Shown: positions 34,121-43,074 of the stretch, one piece after another
How the letters are laid out: each line of letters starts with the position of its first letter
How positions within the stretch are numbered: position 1 is the first letter of the stretch
Notes under the pieces: generated by a model
Told to the model about the DNA's origin: nothing
The model's input: only the letters and a program-made list of their open reading frames with translations
Databases searched by the model: none
Program-made: the position numbers and the translations under genes
Origin: Modestobacter roseus
GTDB lineage: Bacteria; Actinomycetota; Actinomycetes; Mycobacteriales; Geodermatophilaceae
Direction of reading: 5' to 3'
Assembly (NCBI RefSeq): GCF_007994135.1
Contig: NZ_VLKF01000001.1
Location: forward strand, 1,550,001-1,614,000
DNA length: 64,000 nt

Positions 34121-35334
34121 TCAGCGCAGGGTCAGCCGCAGCGGCAGGCTGTCCAGCGCCCGCAGGGTGTTGTTGTGGTGCCGCCGCACCGGGCCGGCGA
34201 GCTCGATCGACCGCACCCGGCGGCTCAGCGCGATCAGCACCGCCTCGGCCTCCAGCCGGGCGACGTGCTGCCCCACGCACTGGTGCAGGCCCATGCCGAA
34301 GCCCATGTGCCCGGACGGGTCCCGGGTCAGGTCGAACCGGTCGGGGTCGGACCAGCGTCGTGGGTCCCGGTTCGCCGCGGCGTAGGACATGAGCACCTTG
34401 CGGCCGGCCGGGACGACGGTGCCGCCGATCGGGACGTCGGTGGTGGTGGTCCGGAAGAACAGCTGCACCGGCGACTCCCAGCGGACCGCCTCGTCGAAGG
34501 CGATCCGGGCCAGGGACGGGTCGGCTCGCAGGCGGTCCCACTCCCCGGGGTGCGACGCGAGCCCGTACAGCACCGCGGAGATGCCGTGCACGGTCGTGTC
34601 CACCCCGGCGGTGAGCAGCGAGCGCACCATCAGCGGCGCCTGCTGCGGGGTGATCTCACCGCGGTCGGCGGCGGCCCAGATCGCGGCACCGAACCCGTCG
34701 CCGGTCAGCGCCTCCCGGGCGCACTGCTCCCCCACCCAGCCGGACAGCTCGGCCACCCGCGGTTCCCCCTTCGCGACCAGGTCGTTGGGCGGCCCGAAGG
34801 CGTTGAACGCGTGGTCGCCGTAGGGCAGCAGGTTCTCCCGCCCCTCGGGCCGATCCCCACCGCGTCGGGGAACACCCGCAGCGGGAACACCTGGGCGATG
34901 GCGCGGACGGCGTCGAACTCGAGGCCGGCGCCGAGGACCTCGTCGACCAGCTGCTCGGCGTCGGCCACCCACCGCGCGCGCAGCCGGTGCAGCGCCCGCT
35001 GCCCCAGCACCCGGCCGAGCACCCGGCGGGGTGCGTCGTGCCGCGGCGGGTCGGCCTCCAGCAGCACGCTGGGCGGCCGCCACGGCTGCTCGGTGCGGTA
35101 GTTGGCCAGCCCCACCCCGGCGCCGCTCTCCAGCCGCTGCCAGTCGACCGCCGCGGCGTGCACCTCCTCGTACCGGGCCAGCGCGAGGACGTCGTAGCGG
35201 CTGAGCCGGACGACGGGGCCGGCCTCGCGGAGCTCCTGGTGCACGGGGAGCGGGTCCTCGAGCACGTCGTGGGCGAACGGGTCGACGTCGCTGACGGGCA
35301 GGTCGGCGAGCGCGGTGGTCGGCGTGGCGGTCAT
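34121..35334 (-). pseudogene. Cytochrome P450, CYP199-like (frameshifted)
   Basis: Two overlapping frames together give a complete ~404-residue P450. N-terminal frame from ATG 35334: VGLANYRTEQPWRPPSVLLEADPPR and RVFPDAVGI; C-terminal frame to the stop at 34121: LLPYGDHAFNAFGPPND, I-helix AGVDTTVHG, ExxR in EAVRWESP and heme Cys in FGMGLHQCVGQHVARLEAE. The frames join at about 34845-34852, where one base of a short C run (GGCCCGAGG) seems missing. The order and spacing match CYP199A 4-methoxybenzoate O-demethylases. Either a sequencing error or a recent inactivation. Its reductase lies directly upstream in the same direction. Confidence 0.85.
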
Positions 35335-35351
35335 GGTCGGCTCCCGGTCGG

Positions 35352-36323
35352 TCACAGGTCGAGGACGAGACGGTCGCTGCGGGCGCGGGAGACGCAGGGG
35401 TACATGCAGTCCCCCGCCGCCCGGTCCTCGTCGTCCAGCAGGGCGTCGCGGTGGTCGGGGGTGCCGGCGAGCACGACCGTCTCGCAGGTGCCACAGGTCC
35501 CCTGGCGGCAGGAGGAGAGGACGTCGACGCCGGCGGCGGCCACCGCCTCCAGGACGGAGATCCCCGGGTCCACGGTCACCGTGCGTCCGCTGCGGTGCAG
35601 CTCGACGACGAACGGCGTGGTGCGCACCGGTGCCAGGACGTCGGCACCGGCGAAGCGCTCGGTGCGCAGCGTGCGCGCCGGCCAGTCCGCGCACGCACCC
35701 TCCAGCGCGGCCAGCAGCGGCGCCGGGCCGCAGCCGTAGACGCGCACCCCCGGCCGGGGTGCGCCCAGGAAGCCGGCCAGGTCCAGCAGGCCGACCTCGT
35801 CCTGCGGGCGGACCAGCACCCGGTCGCCGTGGGCCGCGAGCTCGTCGAGGAACGCCATCGACCCGCGGTGCCGGCCGCCGTAGAGCAGCCGCCAGTCGGC
35901 GCCGAGCAGGTCGGCCTGGGCGATCATCGGCAGCAGCGGCGTGATGCCGATGCCGCCGGCGACGAACAGGTAGGAGTCCGCCGGCACCAGCGGGAAGTTG
36001 TTCCGCGGCCCGCCCAGCTGCACCTGGTGTCCCGGCTGGAGCTCCCCGTGCACGTAGGCGGACCCACCCCGGCCGGCCGGCTCGAGCAGCACGCCCAGCC
36101 GGTAGGCGCGGGGGTCCCACCGGTCCCCGCACAGCGAGTACTGCCGGGTCAGCCCGTTGCCGAAGGTCAGGTCGACGTGCGCACCCGGCGTCCAGTCCGG
36201 CAGCCGCCGCCCGTCGGCCGCAGCCAGGGTCACCGCCACCACGCCGTCGGCCACCGGCGTCTTGGCCAGCACGCGCACCATCGGGCGGCCCGCCGTCCTG
36301 CGTTGCTGCTCCTCGTCGAGCAC
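35352..36323 (-). CDS. PDR-type reductase partner of the P450
   Basis: 323 residues. Flavin domain (TRQYSLCGDRWD), NAD domain (YLFVAGGIGITPLLPM, YGCGPAPL) and C-terminal ferredoxin CRQGTCGTC with the fourth Cys in MYPCVSRA. Same domain order as phthalate dioxygenase reductase. A CYP199-like P450 with such a reductase recalls the para-alkoxybenzoate P450 system of rhodococci. GTG 36323 with GAGGGGG seven bases upstream; stop is 17 bases before the P450 ATG. Divergent from an IclR gene. Confidence 0.9.
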   Translation of the reverse strand: MLDEEQQRRTAGRPMVRVLAKTPVADGVVAVTLAAADGRRLPDWTPGAHVDLTFGNGLTRQYSLCGDRWDPRAYRLGVLLEPAGRGGSAYVHGELQPGHQVQLGGPRNNFPLVPADSYLFVAGGIGITPLLPMIAQADLLGADWRLLYGGRHRGSMAFLDELAAHGDRVLVRPQDEVGLLDLAGFLGAPRPGVRVYGCGPAPLLAALEGACADWPARTLRTERFAGADVLAPVRTTPFVVELHRSGRTVTVDPGISVLEAVAAAGVDVLSSCRQGTCGTCETVVLAGTPDHRDALLDDEDRAAGDCMYPCVSRARSDRLVLDL

Positions 36324-36423
36324 ACCGACCCCCTCGTCGTCGCTGCGCCGAGGGTGCGACGCGGGTCACTCTGCGGCACAGCCCTTTCTCATTGGCCGAG
36401 ACGACTGGTGGCAGACTGCGTAC

Positions 36424-37212
36424 GTGGCCCGTTCCGCGACCGGGGAGTCGGTGCTCACCCGCGCCGTGCGGGTGCTCGACGCCTTCTCCGCCGAGGAACC
36501 GGCGCTGACGGTCGGCGAGGTGGCCCGGCGCAGCGGCCTGCACGTGGCGACGGCGTCCCGGCTCGTCGCCGAGCTGGTGCGCCACGGGCTGCTGGAGCGC
36601 GGCCCCGGCCGGGAGGTGCGGATCGGCGTGCGGCTGTGGGAGCTGGGTGCGCGGGCCTCGCCCACCGTCTCCCTCCGCGACGCGGCGATGCCGTTCGTGG
36701 AGGACGTGCACGCCGTGGTCGGGCACCACGTCCAGCTGGGGGTCCGCGACGGCGACGAGGTGCTCTTCGTGGAGCGGCTCAGCGCCCGCGACGCCGTCAT
36801 CAACTTCACCCGGATCGCCGGCCGCCTCCCGCTGGCCACCTCGTCCTCGGGCCTGGTGCTGCTCGCCTACGCGCCGCTCCCGGTGCAGGAGGGGCTCCTC
36901 GCCCAGCCGCTGCAGCCGGTCACGGCCGCCGGGTTCGGCACGTCCGCCCAACTGCGGTCCGCCCTCGCCGACGTCCGGCGGACCCAGGCCGCCGTCCTCC
37001 CCGGTCACCAGCACCCGGATGCCACCGGGATCGCCGTGCCGGTCCGCGACGGCGCCGGACAGGTGGTGGCGGCGCTGTCGGTGATCGTCCCCAACGACGG
37101 CCGCGCAGCCGAGCTGGTGCCCCTGCTGCTGACGGCCGCCCGCGGCATCGGCCGGTCGCTCGGCCGGTCGGCCGCCTCTGCAGACGGGGCGGGACGCCGA
37201 GATCGGACCTGA
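36424..37212 (+). CDS. IclR-family transcriptional regulator
   Basis: 262 residues. N-terminal winged helix (AVRVLDAFSAEEPALTVGEV, ARRSGLHVATASRLVAELV) and C-terminal IclR effector domain (HHVQLGVRDGDEVLFVERLS, TGIAVPVRDGAGQVVAALSV). IclR proteins commonly control aromatic catabolism. Divergent from the reductase-P450 pair across a 100-base gap, so the pair is its likely target; CTCATTGGCCGAG near 36389 is a candidate site. GTG six bases after a CAGACT hexamer, no ribosome site: probably leaderless. Confidence 0.9.
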   Translation: MARSATGESVLTRAVRVLDAFSAEEPALTVGEVARRSGLHVATASRLVAELVRHGLLERGPGREVRIGVRLWELGARASPTVSLRDAAMPFVEDVHAVVGHHVQLGVRDGDEVLFVERLSARDAVINFTRIAGRLPLATSSSGLVLLAYAPLPVQEGLLAQPLQPVTAAGFGTSAQLRSALADVRRTQAAVLPGHQHPDATGIAVPVRDGAGQVVAALSVIVPNDGRAAELVPLLLTAARGIGRSLGRSAASADGAGRRDRT

Positions 37213-37271
37213 CGGGACACCGCCCCGCACGGCATGCTGAGCCCGCCCGCCCACCGAACCGAGGAGCCGGG

Positions 37272-37946
37272 ATGCCGGTGACCGAGACCGTCGTCCTCCG
37301 GCTGCCGTTCGACGGCACCTGGCGGGCGGTGAACAGCCCGGCGCGGCGGGTGCCCAGCCACGGCAGCGACCTGTTCGCCACCACGCACGCCATCGACTTC
37401 GTCGCCGTCGCCGGGCAGGAACCGGCCCGGCGCCGCGACTGGCGCACGGCGCTGGCCACCGAGCCGCCGGAGCGGTTCGTCGGGTTCGGCCGGCCGGTGC
37501 TCTCCCCCGCCGCCGGCCGGGTGGTGACCGTGCACGACGGCGAGCCCGACCACGCGGCGCGGCGGTCGGTGCCGGCCCGGCTGTCCTACGCGCTCACCCA
37601 GGCCTCCCGCGCGCGGGGCGGCGCCGGGGCGCTGGCGGGCAACCACGTCGTCCTGGCCGCCGGCGACGGCGCCTACGTCGTCCTCGCCCACCTGCGCGCC
37701 GGATCGATCGGCGTGCGGGTGGGCCAGCACCTCGAGCCGGGTGAGCCGGTCGGCGAGTGCGGCAACTCGGGCAACTCGACCCAGCCGCACGTGCACCTGC
37801 AGGCGATGGACGACGCCGACCCGTTCCGCGCCCGCGGGGTGCCGATGGTCTTCGCCGGCCTGCGGGTGTGGCCGGCCGGCGGCGGACCACCGGCCGAGCT
37901 GCGGCACGGCATGCCCGGCGAGGGCGACGTCGTCGAGCCGTGGTGA
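37272..37946 (+). CDS. M23-family (LytM fold) protein without signal peptide
   Basis: 224 residues. C-terminal LytM-like core with LSPAAGRVVTVHDGEP, YVVLAHLRAGSIGVRVGQ, GECGNSGNSTQPHVHLQ, where the His of HLRAG and the HVH pair would bind Zn2+. Residues 1-60 carry THAIDFVAV, the first metal-ligand region (His-x3-Asp). No signal peptide or membrane helix, so export is unexplained, and an intracellular role is possible. ATG with GAGGAG six bases upstream. Confidence 0.75.
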   Translation: MPVTETVVLRLPFDGTWRAVNSPARRVPSHGSDLFATTHAIDFVAVAGQEPARRRDWRTALATEPPERFVGFGRPVLSPAAGRVVTVHDGEPDHAARRSVPARLSYALTQASRARGGAGALAGNHVVLAAGDGAYVVLAHLRAGSIGVRVGQHLEPGEPVGECGNSGNSTQPHVHLQAMDDADPFRARGVPMVFAGLRVWPAGGGPPAELRHGMPGEGDVVEPW

Positions 37947-37989
37947 GGCCGTCCGCGCGCGCTCCGGTCCGGCAGGCCAGGATGGGCGG

Positions 37990-39024
37990 ATGCGCCGTGA
38001 GCTCCCGCCCCTGCCCACGATGGTCGTCGGCAGCCTGCCGCAGCCCGACTGGCTGATCGACCGCGAGCGGCTGGGCCACCAGTTCCCGCCACGCGTGCGG
38101 GCCGCCGAGCTGTGGCGGATCCCCGCCGAGCACCTCGCCGAGGCCCAGGACGACGCCACCCTCGCCGCGATCCGCTCCCAGGAGGAGGCCGGGCTGGACG
38201 TGGTCACCGACGGGGAGATCCGCCGGGAGTCCTACTCCAACCACTTCGCCACCGCGCTGGCCGGGCTCGACCTGGACTCCCCCGGGCACGTGCGCAACCG
38301 CTCGGGCATCGACATCCCGGTGCCCCGGGTGACCGGCGAACTGCGGCGCCCGGCCCCGGTGCAGGTCGCCGACGTGGAGTTCCTGCGCGCGCACACCGAC
38401 CGGGCCGTGAAGATCACCGTCCCCGGCCCGTTCACCATGGCCCAGCAGGCGCAGGACGACCACTACGGCGACGACCGGGCCCTGGCGCTGGCCTACGCCG
38501 ACGTCGTCCGCGCGGAGATCGCCGACCTGTTCGCCGCCGGCGCCGACATCGTGCAGGTCGACGAACCGTGGCTGCAGGCCCGCCCGGAGATCGCCCGCCG
38601 GTACGGCGCCGAGGCGCTCACCCGGGCGGTCGAGGGCGCCGCCGGGCCGGTGCACGTGCACCTGTGCTTCGGCTACGCCGCGATGGTCGCCGAGCGCCCG
38701 GCCGGCTACTCGTTCCTGCCCGAGCTCGCCGACGTGCCGGTCGCCGCCGTCTCGGTGGAGACCGCCCAGTCGAGCCTGGACCCGGCCACCCTCCGGCCGC
38801 TGCGCGGGACGGGCATCGCGCTGGGCGTGCTGGACCTCTCCACCCCGGAGGTGGAGACCCCGCAGGTGATCGCCGACCGGGTGCGCCGCGCGCTGGACTC
38901 GGTCGACGTGACGAAGCTGATGCTGTCCAGCGACTGCGGGCTGAAGTACCTGCCGCGCGCGTCGGCGGCGGGCAAGATGCGCGCGCTCGCCGAGGCCGCC
39001 GCGCTGCTGCGCACCGAGATCTGA
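37990..39024 (+). CDS. Core-type cobalamin-independent methionine synthase homologue (MetE C-terminal domain)
   Basis: 344 residues, only the catalytic C-terminal barrel of MetE; the ~400-residue N-terminal domain is absent. Zn ligands are visible as HVHLCFG (His, Cys) and SSDCGLKYLPR (Cys), with VQVDEPWL before them. Transfers a methyl group to a thiol such as homocysteine. Core MetE proteins are known that use other methyl donors than methyl-THF-polyglutamate. Its place near ligM/metF suggests a link to methyl-group use, though unproven. ATG six bases after CAGGAT: possibly leaderless. Confidence 0.85.
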   Translation: MRRELPPLPTMVVGSLPQPDWLIDRERLGHQFPPRVRAAELWRIPAEHLAEAQDDATLAAIRSQEEAGLDVVTDGEIRRESYSNHFATALAGLDLDSPGHVRNRSGIDIPVPRVTGELRRPAPVQVADVEFLRAHTDRAVKITVPGPFTMAQQAQDDHYGDDRALALAYADVVRAEIADLFAAGADIVQVDEPWLQARPEIARRYGAEALTRAVEGAAGPVHVHLCFGYAAMVAERPAGYSFLPELADVPVAAVSVETAQSSLDPATLRPLRGTGIALGVLDLSTPEVETPQVIADRVRRALDSVDVTKLMLSSDCGLKYLPRASAAGKMRALAEAAALLRTEI

Positions 39025-39052
39025 GCGGTGCTCCGCACCGAGCTGTGACCGG

Positions 39053-40516
39053 TCAGGTGCCGCAGAAGGTCGTATAGGGGCCGAACGTGTCCGGCGCGGG
39101 GGCGGCGTAGCGCGCCAGCCCGGGCCGCTCGTCGAACGGGCGCCGGACCACGGCGACCAGCTGCTCGACCGGACCGAGGTCACCGGCGGTGGCCGCGGTC
39201 AGTGCGTCCTCGACCAGGTGGTTGCGCGGCACGTACACCGGGTTGGTGCGGTCCATCAGCGCGGCGTCCGGCGCCAGCGCGCGCCAGCGGTCCAGCCAGA
39301 CGTCGAAGGCGGCCAGGTCCAGCACCAGCCGGCGGGCCGGCTCGGCGTCGCCGCGGGCGGCGGTGCCGAGCGCACGGAAGAACGACGTCCAGTCGACCCG
39401 GCTCTCCTGCAGCAGGGGCAGCAGCTCGTCGACGACCGTGGTGACGGCGGCGTCGTCCAGCCCCTCGGGCAGGCCGAGCTTGGCCCGCATCCCCACCGCC
39501 CAGGCCGCGTTGTACCCGCGGCGGAAGCGGCCGAGCGCCTCGACCGCGATCGGCACCGCCTGCTCCTGGTCGGTGTGCAGCAGCGGCAGCAGCGCCTCGG
39601 CGAGCCGGGCCAGGTCCCACTCGGCGGCCAGCGGCTGGTTGCCGTAGGCGTACCGGCCGCTGCTGTCGATCGAGCTGTACACGGTCGCCTGGTCGTAGCC
39701 GTCGAGGAACGCGCAGGGCCCGTAGTCGATCGTCTCGCCGGAGATGGTCACGTTGTCGGTGTTCATCACCCCGTGCACGAAGCCGACCAGCATCCACCGC
39801 GCCACCAGCGACGCCTGCGCGGCGACGACCGCCTCGTACAGCGCCAGGTACGGCTGCTCGGCGTCGGCCGCCGCGGGGTGGTGCCGGGCGATGGCGACGT
39901 CGGCCAGCCGGCGCAGCAGCTCGACGTCCCCGGTGGCCCGGGCGTACTGGAACGTGCCGACCCGCAGGTGGCTGCTCGCCACCCGGGCGAGCACGGCGCC
40001 CGGCAACAGGGTCTCCCGGCGCACGTCCCGACCGGTGGCGGTGACGGCGAGCGAACGGGTGGTCGGGATGCCGAGGGCGTGCATCGCCTCGCTGACGACG
40101 TACTCGCGCAGCATCGGCCCGACGGCGGCCAGGCCGTCGCCGCCGCGGGCGAACGGGGTGCGGCCGGAGCCCTTGAGGTGCAGGTCGCGCCGCCGGCCCG
40201 CGCCGTCGACGAGCTCGCCGAGCAGCAGCGCCCGCCCGTCGCCGAGGCGGGGCGAGTAGTTGCCGAACTGGTGGCCGGAGTAGGCCTGCGCCACCGGGGA
40301 GGCGCCGTCGGGGACGGCGTTGCCGACCAGGAAGCGGACACCCTCGGGGCTGCGCAGCCAGGCGGGGTCCAGCCCGAGCTCGTCGGCCAGCCGGTCGTTG
40401 AGGACCAGCAGCGTGGGCGCGGGCGCCTCCTCGGCCTGCCACGGGAGCGCCAGCTCGGGCAGCGCGCGGGCGAACCCGTCGTCGAGACGGACGGTCGGTC
40501 CGGGGGCGATGCTCAC
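39053..40516 (-). CDS. selO: SelO/YdiU protein adenylyltransferase
   Basis: 487 residues, the normal length. Pseudokinase features: [42 protein letters not shown] and [24 protein letters not shown] with the Asp-Asn and Asp of the metal site. Transfers AMP from ATP to Ser/Thr/Tyr of target proteins, linked to redox stress. The C-terminus ends TFCGT, keeping the conserved Cys that is selenocysteine in some eukaryotic SelO. Convergent with the MetE-like gene, 28 bases apart. Confidence 0.94.
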   Translation of the reverse strand: MSIAPGPTVRLDDGFARALPELALPWQAEEAPAPTLLVLNDRLADELGLDPAWLRSPEGVRFLVGNAVPDGASPVAQAYSGHQFGNYSPRLGDGRALLLGELVDGAGRRRDLHLKGSGRTPFARGGDGLAAVGPMLREYVVSEAMHALGIPTTRSLAVTATGRDVRRETLLPGAVLARVASSHLRVGTFQYARATGDVELLRRLADVAIARHHPAAADAEQPYLALYEAVVAAQASLVARWMLVGFVHGVMNTDNVTISGETIDYGPCAFLDGYDQATVYSSIDSSGRYAYGNQPLAAEWDLARLAEALLPLLHTDQEQAVPIAVEALGRFRRGYNAAWAVGMRAKLGLPEGLDDAAVTTVVDELLPLLQESRVDWTSFFRALGTAARGDAEPARRLVLDLAAFDVWLDRWRALAPDAALMDRTNPVYVPRNHLVEDALTAATAGDLGPVEQLVAVVRRPFDERPGLARYAAPAPDTFGPYTTFCGT

Positions 40517-40551
40517 CCCGACCAGCGTACGAGCGCCCGCGCGGTCCGGCC

Positions 40552-40974
40552 TCAGCTGCGGCGGGAGATGACCGAGAAGGCGACGGCGCCGACGGCGACC
40601 TCGGTGACCAGCAGCAGGAACAGCACCATCTCGGTGAGCGCACCGAGGGCGATGGCGATGGTGGCGACGGCGGTGAGCGGGAAGGCGAGCAGGCCGACGA
40701 CGGCCAGCGCCCGGGTCAGCACCGCGTCCTCGCGCTCGTCGCCGGTCAGCGTCCAGGCCCGCTCGAACGTCGAGGCGCGGCCCCGGCTCACCCGCCAGAT
40801 CATCACCCCGGCCAGGACCAGGCCGACGGCCCCGCCCTGCAGCAGGCCGTTGCCCATGTTGCCCGGGCCGTGCTCGCGCAGCAGCAGACCGGTGCCGACG
40901 ACGGCGGTCAGCGTCACGGCGCCGACCAGCAGGCCGAGCGCGGGGTGCTTGACGAGCTGGTGGTCAGTCGACAT
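40552..40974 (-). CDS. Small four-helix membrane protein next to XRE regulator
   Basis: 140 residues with four hydrophobic segments ([75 protein letters not shown]). Resembles the DUF2178-type proteins usually paired with a tiny HTH protein, as here. ATG overlaps the end of the XRE gene by eleven bases. Function unknown. Confidence 0.8.
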   Translation of the reverse strand: MSTDHQLVKHPALGLLVGAVTLTAVVGTGLLLREHGPGNMGNGLLQGGAVGLVLAGVMIWRVSRGRASTFERAWTLTGDEREDAVLTRALAVVGLLAFPLTAVATIAIALGALTEMVLFLLLVTEVAVGAVAFSVISRRS

Positions 40975-41155
40975 GGAACGTCTCCTCGACGGTGCGGTGG
41001 AAGTGCCGGGCGATGGCGATGGCCAGGGGCAGCGAGGGGTCGTAGCGCCCGGTCTCGATGGAGTTGACCGTCTGCCGGGAGACGTCGAGGGCCTCGGCCA
41101 GCTCCCGCTGGGACAGGCCGGCGGCGAGCCGCAGCTCCCGGACGTCGTTGCGCAT
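40964..41155 (-). CDS. Small XRE-family HTH regulator
   Basis: 63 residues, a lone helix-turn-helix: RLAAGLSQRELAEALDVSRQTVNSIETG with SLPLAIAIARHF. Typical of the YgzD/PaiB-like short regulators co-transcribed with a membrane protein. ATG 41155 with GAGGGAG four bases upstream is preferred over GTG 41167. Two copies of a GTCAAG-CACC-CTTGNC palindrome lie just upstream, a likely autoregulatory site. Confidence 0.9.
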   Translation of the reverse strand: MRNDVRELRLAAGLSQRELAEALDVSRQTVNSIETGRYDPSLPLAIAIARHFHRTVEETFHVD

Positions 41156-41169
41156 CGTCTCCCTCACTG

Positions 41170-41233
41170 GTCAAGCACCCTTGACATGTCGAGGGTGCCC
41201 GGCCACCCGGAAGTCTGTCAAGCACCCTTGTCA
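41170..41233. promoter_or_regulatory. Twin operators and promoter of the small XRE gene
   Basis: GTCAAG-CACC-CTTGAC (41170-41185, perfect arms) and TGTCAAG-CACC-CTTGTCA (41216-41233, one mismatch) are 47 bases apart. On the minus strand the distal copy supplies TTGACA (41221-41216) as -35, with an 18-base spacer to a weak -10 CACCCT (41197-41192). Geometry fits repression by the XRE protein bound at both copies. Confidence 0.7.
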
Positions 41234-41244
41234 TCTGGGCCAGG

Positions 41245-42972
41245 TCACCAGCTGCCGCCGCCACCTCCGCCGGCCGCGCCGCCCACCGACGTCGCACCAC
41301 CGCCGCTGCTCACCGGCGGGGAGAGCACCGGGTTGTCCGGGGAGGAGAAGGCGACCAGCGACGGCCACACCCCCACGTAGCCGGCCCCGTGGGCCGGCAC
41401 GTACCAGTCCGCCGCCGGCGCGGGGCCCGCCGCCTCCAGCGCCGCGGCGAACTGGTTCGCGACGCCGAGGGCGACCGCGTGCGGCAGGTACCGGGCCCGG
41501 GGGTCGCCGGCCAGGTCGTCGACCCGGCCGGCCGGCACCCGCGCCAGCGCGTCCGACGCGGCCAGGGAGTCGCGGAAGGCCACCACCTGCTGGTGCACCT
41601 GCGCCCCCTCCGCGGTGCGCTGCGGCATCCGCCCGGCGAGCCCCAGCACCACCAGCCCGGCGACGACGACGCCCAGACCGGCCAGCGCCCAGGTGCCGAC
41701 GGCCGCGAGCACGACGGTGAGGACGACGCCGGTGCCGAGCAGCACGGCGCCCCGGGCGTACCAGCGGCGGCGGACGGCGGCCGGGTCGGCGGTGAACCAG
41801 CCGAGCTCGACCACGTCGGTGTACAGCGCCGAGCGGACCCGGCCGTCCAGCCCGCCGAACCGCGGCTGCAGCTCCGACAGGGTGACCACGTCGCCCTCGG
41901 CGAAGACGCCGTCCAGCAGCAGCTGCTCGTACCCGCGCAGGCCCCGCAGGTCCTTCCCGGTGCGCACCAGCCGCCAGTCGGCCGGGCCATCACTCCCGTC
42001 GGCCGCGCGGCCGCCGGTCTCCTCGATCCGCAGGTGGCCGCGGACCGCCAGGTCGAGCAGGGTGGCGGTCACCTCGTGCCGCTGGGCGTGCCCGTCGAGC
42101 ACCGTGCCCAGCTGGGCGGGGCGCCCGTCCCGCGGCGGGGTGAGCTGCGGCGGGACCGGACCGGACGCCCGCCGCGGCCGGCCGCGGCGGGCCAGCAGCA
42201 CGACGGGGCCGGCCAGGGCCAGCAGCGCGGCGAGGGCCAGACCGGCGGTGGCCGGGGTGGCCCGGAACGCCCGCGCCGGGCTGAACGTGTCGTCGTAGAT
42301 CGGCTCGGCCGCGGCGAACGTCCCCGCCGGCCAGCGCCCGGCGACGGTCACCCCCTCCTCGGGGGCCAGGCCCGACGCCTGCGCGTGCAGCTCGCCGCCG
42401 GGCTCGACCGTGACGTCGCACGGGGTGCGCGAGCCCTCGGCGCCGACGACGCAGTCCGCCTCCACCGGAGCCGCGCCCGACGGCCCGGCCACCCGGACGT
42501 CGACGTCGTCGACGGGCACCGACCAGCCGGTGCCCACGGCGTTCCACCGCAGCTCGTCGGCGTCGGCGACGCCGGCCACCCGGTAGCCGATCTCGTAGGT
42601 GTGCCGGCCGCTGACCTCGGTGTCCTCGTCGCCCACCCGGAGGGTGAGCACGCCGTCCTCGCGGAGCAGCTCGGTGTCCACCGGCGCGCCGGAGGGGCTC
42701 TCGACGGTGACGTCGCTGACCGGGTGCAGCCGGTCGCGGGTCTGCGCGTAGGGCAGCCGCTCCGGGATCAGCCGCTCGATCCCGTGCCGCTCCTCGTCCC
42801 CGAAGTCGTACTCGATCACCTCCTCCACCTGCAGCGACCCGTCGGCGGCGGCCTCGATGCGCACGTCGTAGGAGCGGATCGCCTCCGCCGGCCCGCCACC
42901 GGTGCACCCGCCCAGCAGCACCGCCCCGAGGACCAGCCCGCTCGCCACCCCCGCCCGCCGCCTGCCGTCCAT
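41245..42972 (-). CDS. DUF2207 family membrane protein
   Basis: 575 residues. Basic start, hydrophobic segment and lipobox-like LLGGC-T at about residue 22; extracellular DUF2207 beta domain (RSYDVRIEAAADGSLQVEEVIEYDFG); a helix near 250-270; cytoplasmic part; two helices near 405-445; and a Gly/Ser-rich tail ending GGGGGGSW. Function unknown for the family. ATG 42972, with GGGGGA seven bases upstream, rather than the GTG at 43050. Confidence 0.85.
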   Translation of the reverse strand: MDGRRRAGVASGLVLGAVLLGGCTGGGPAEAIRSYDVRIEAAADGSLQVEEVIEYDFGDEERHGIERLIPERLPYAQTRDRLHPVSDVTVESPSGAPVDTELLREDGVLTLRVGDEDTEVSGRHTYEIGYRVAGVADADELRWNAVGTGWSVPVDDVDVRVAGPSGAAPVEADCVVGAEGSRTPCDVTVEPGGELHAQASGLAPEEGVTVAGRWPAGTFAAAEPIYDDTFSPARAFRATPATAGLALAALLALAGPVVLLARRGRPRRASGPVPPQLTPPRDGRPAQLGTVLDGHAQRHEVTATLLDLAVRGHLRIEETGGRAADGSDGPADWRLVRTGKDLRGLRGYEQLLLDGVFAEGDVVTLSELQPRFGGLDGRVRSALYTDVVELGWFTADPAAVRRRWYARGAVLLGTGVVLTVVLAAVGTWALAGLGVVVAGLVVLGLAGRMPQRTAEGAQVHQQVVAFRDSLAASDALARVPAGRVDDLAGDPRARYLPHAVALGVANQFAAALEAAGPAPAADWYVPAHGAGYVGVWPSLVAFSSPDNPVLSPPVSSGGGATSVGGAAGGGGGGSW

Positions 42973-43074
42973 GCGTTCCCCCGTTCCTCGTGCGCCCCCT
43001 GTGTGGCGAGGCAGCCGACCGAGGATCGCGGCGGCCCGCCCACCGGTCAACGCGACGGGCGGGCACGGGTGCGG

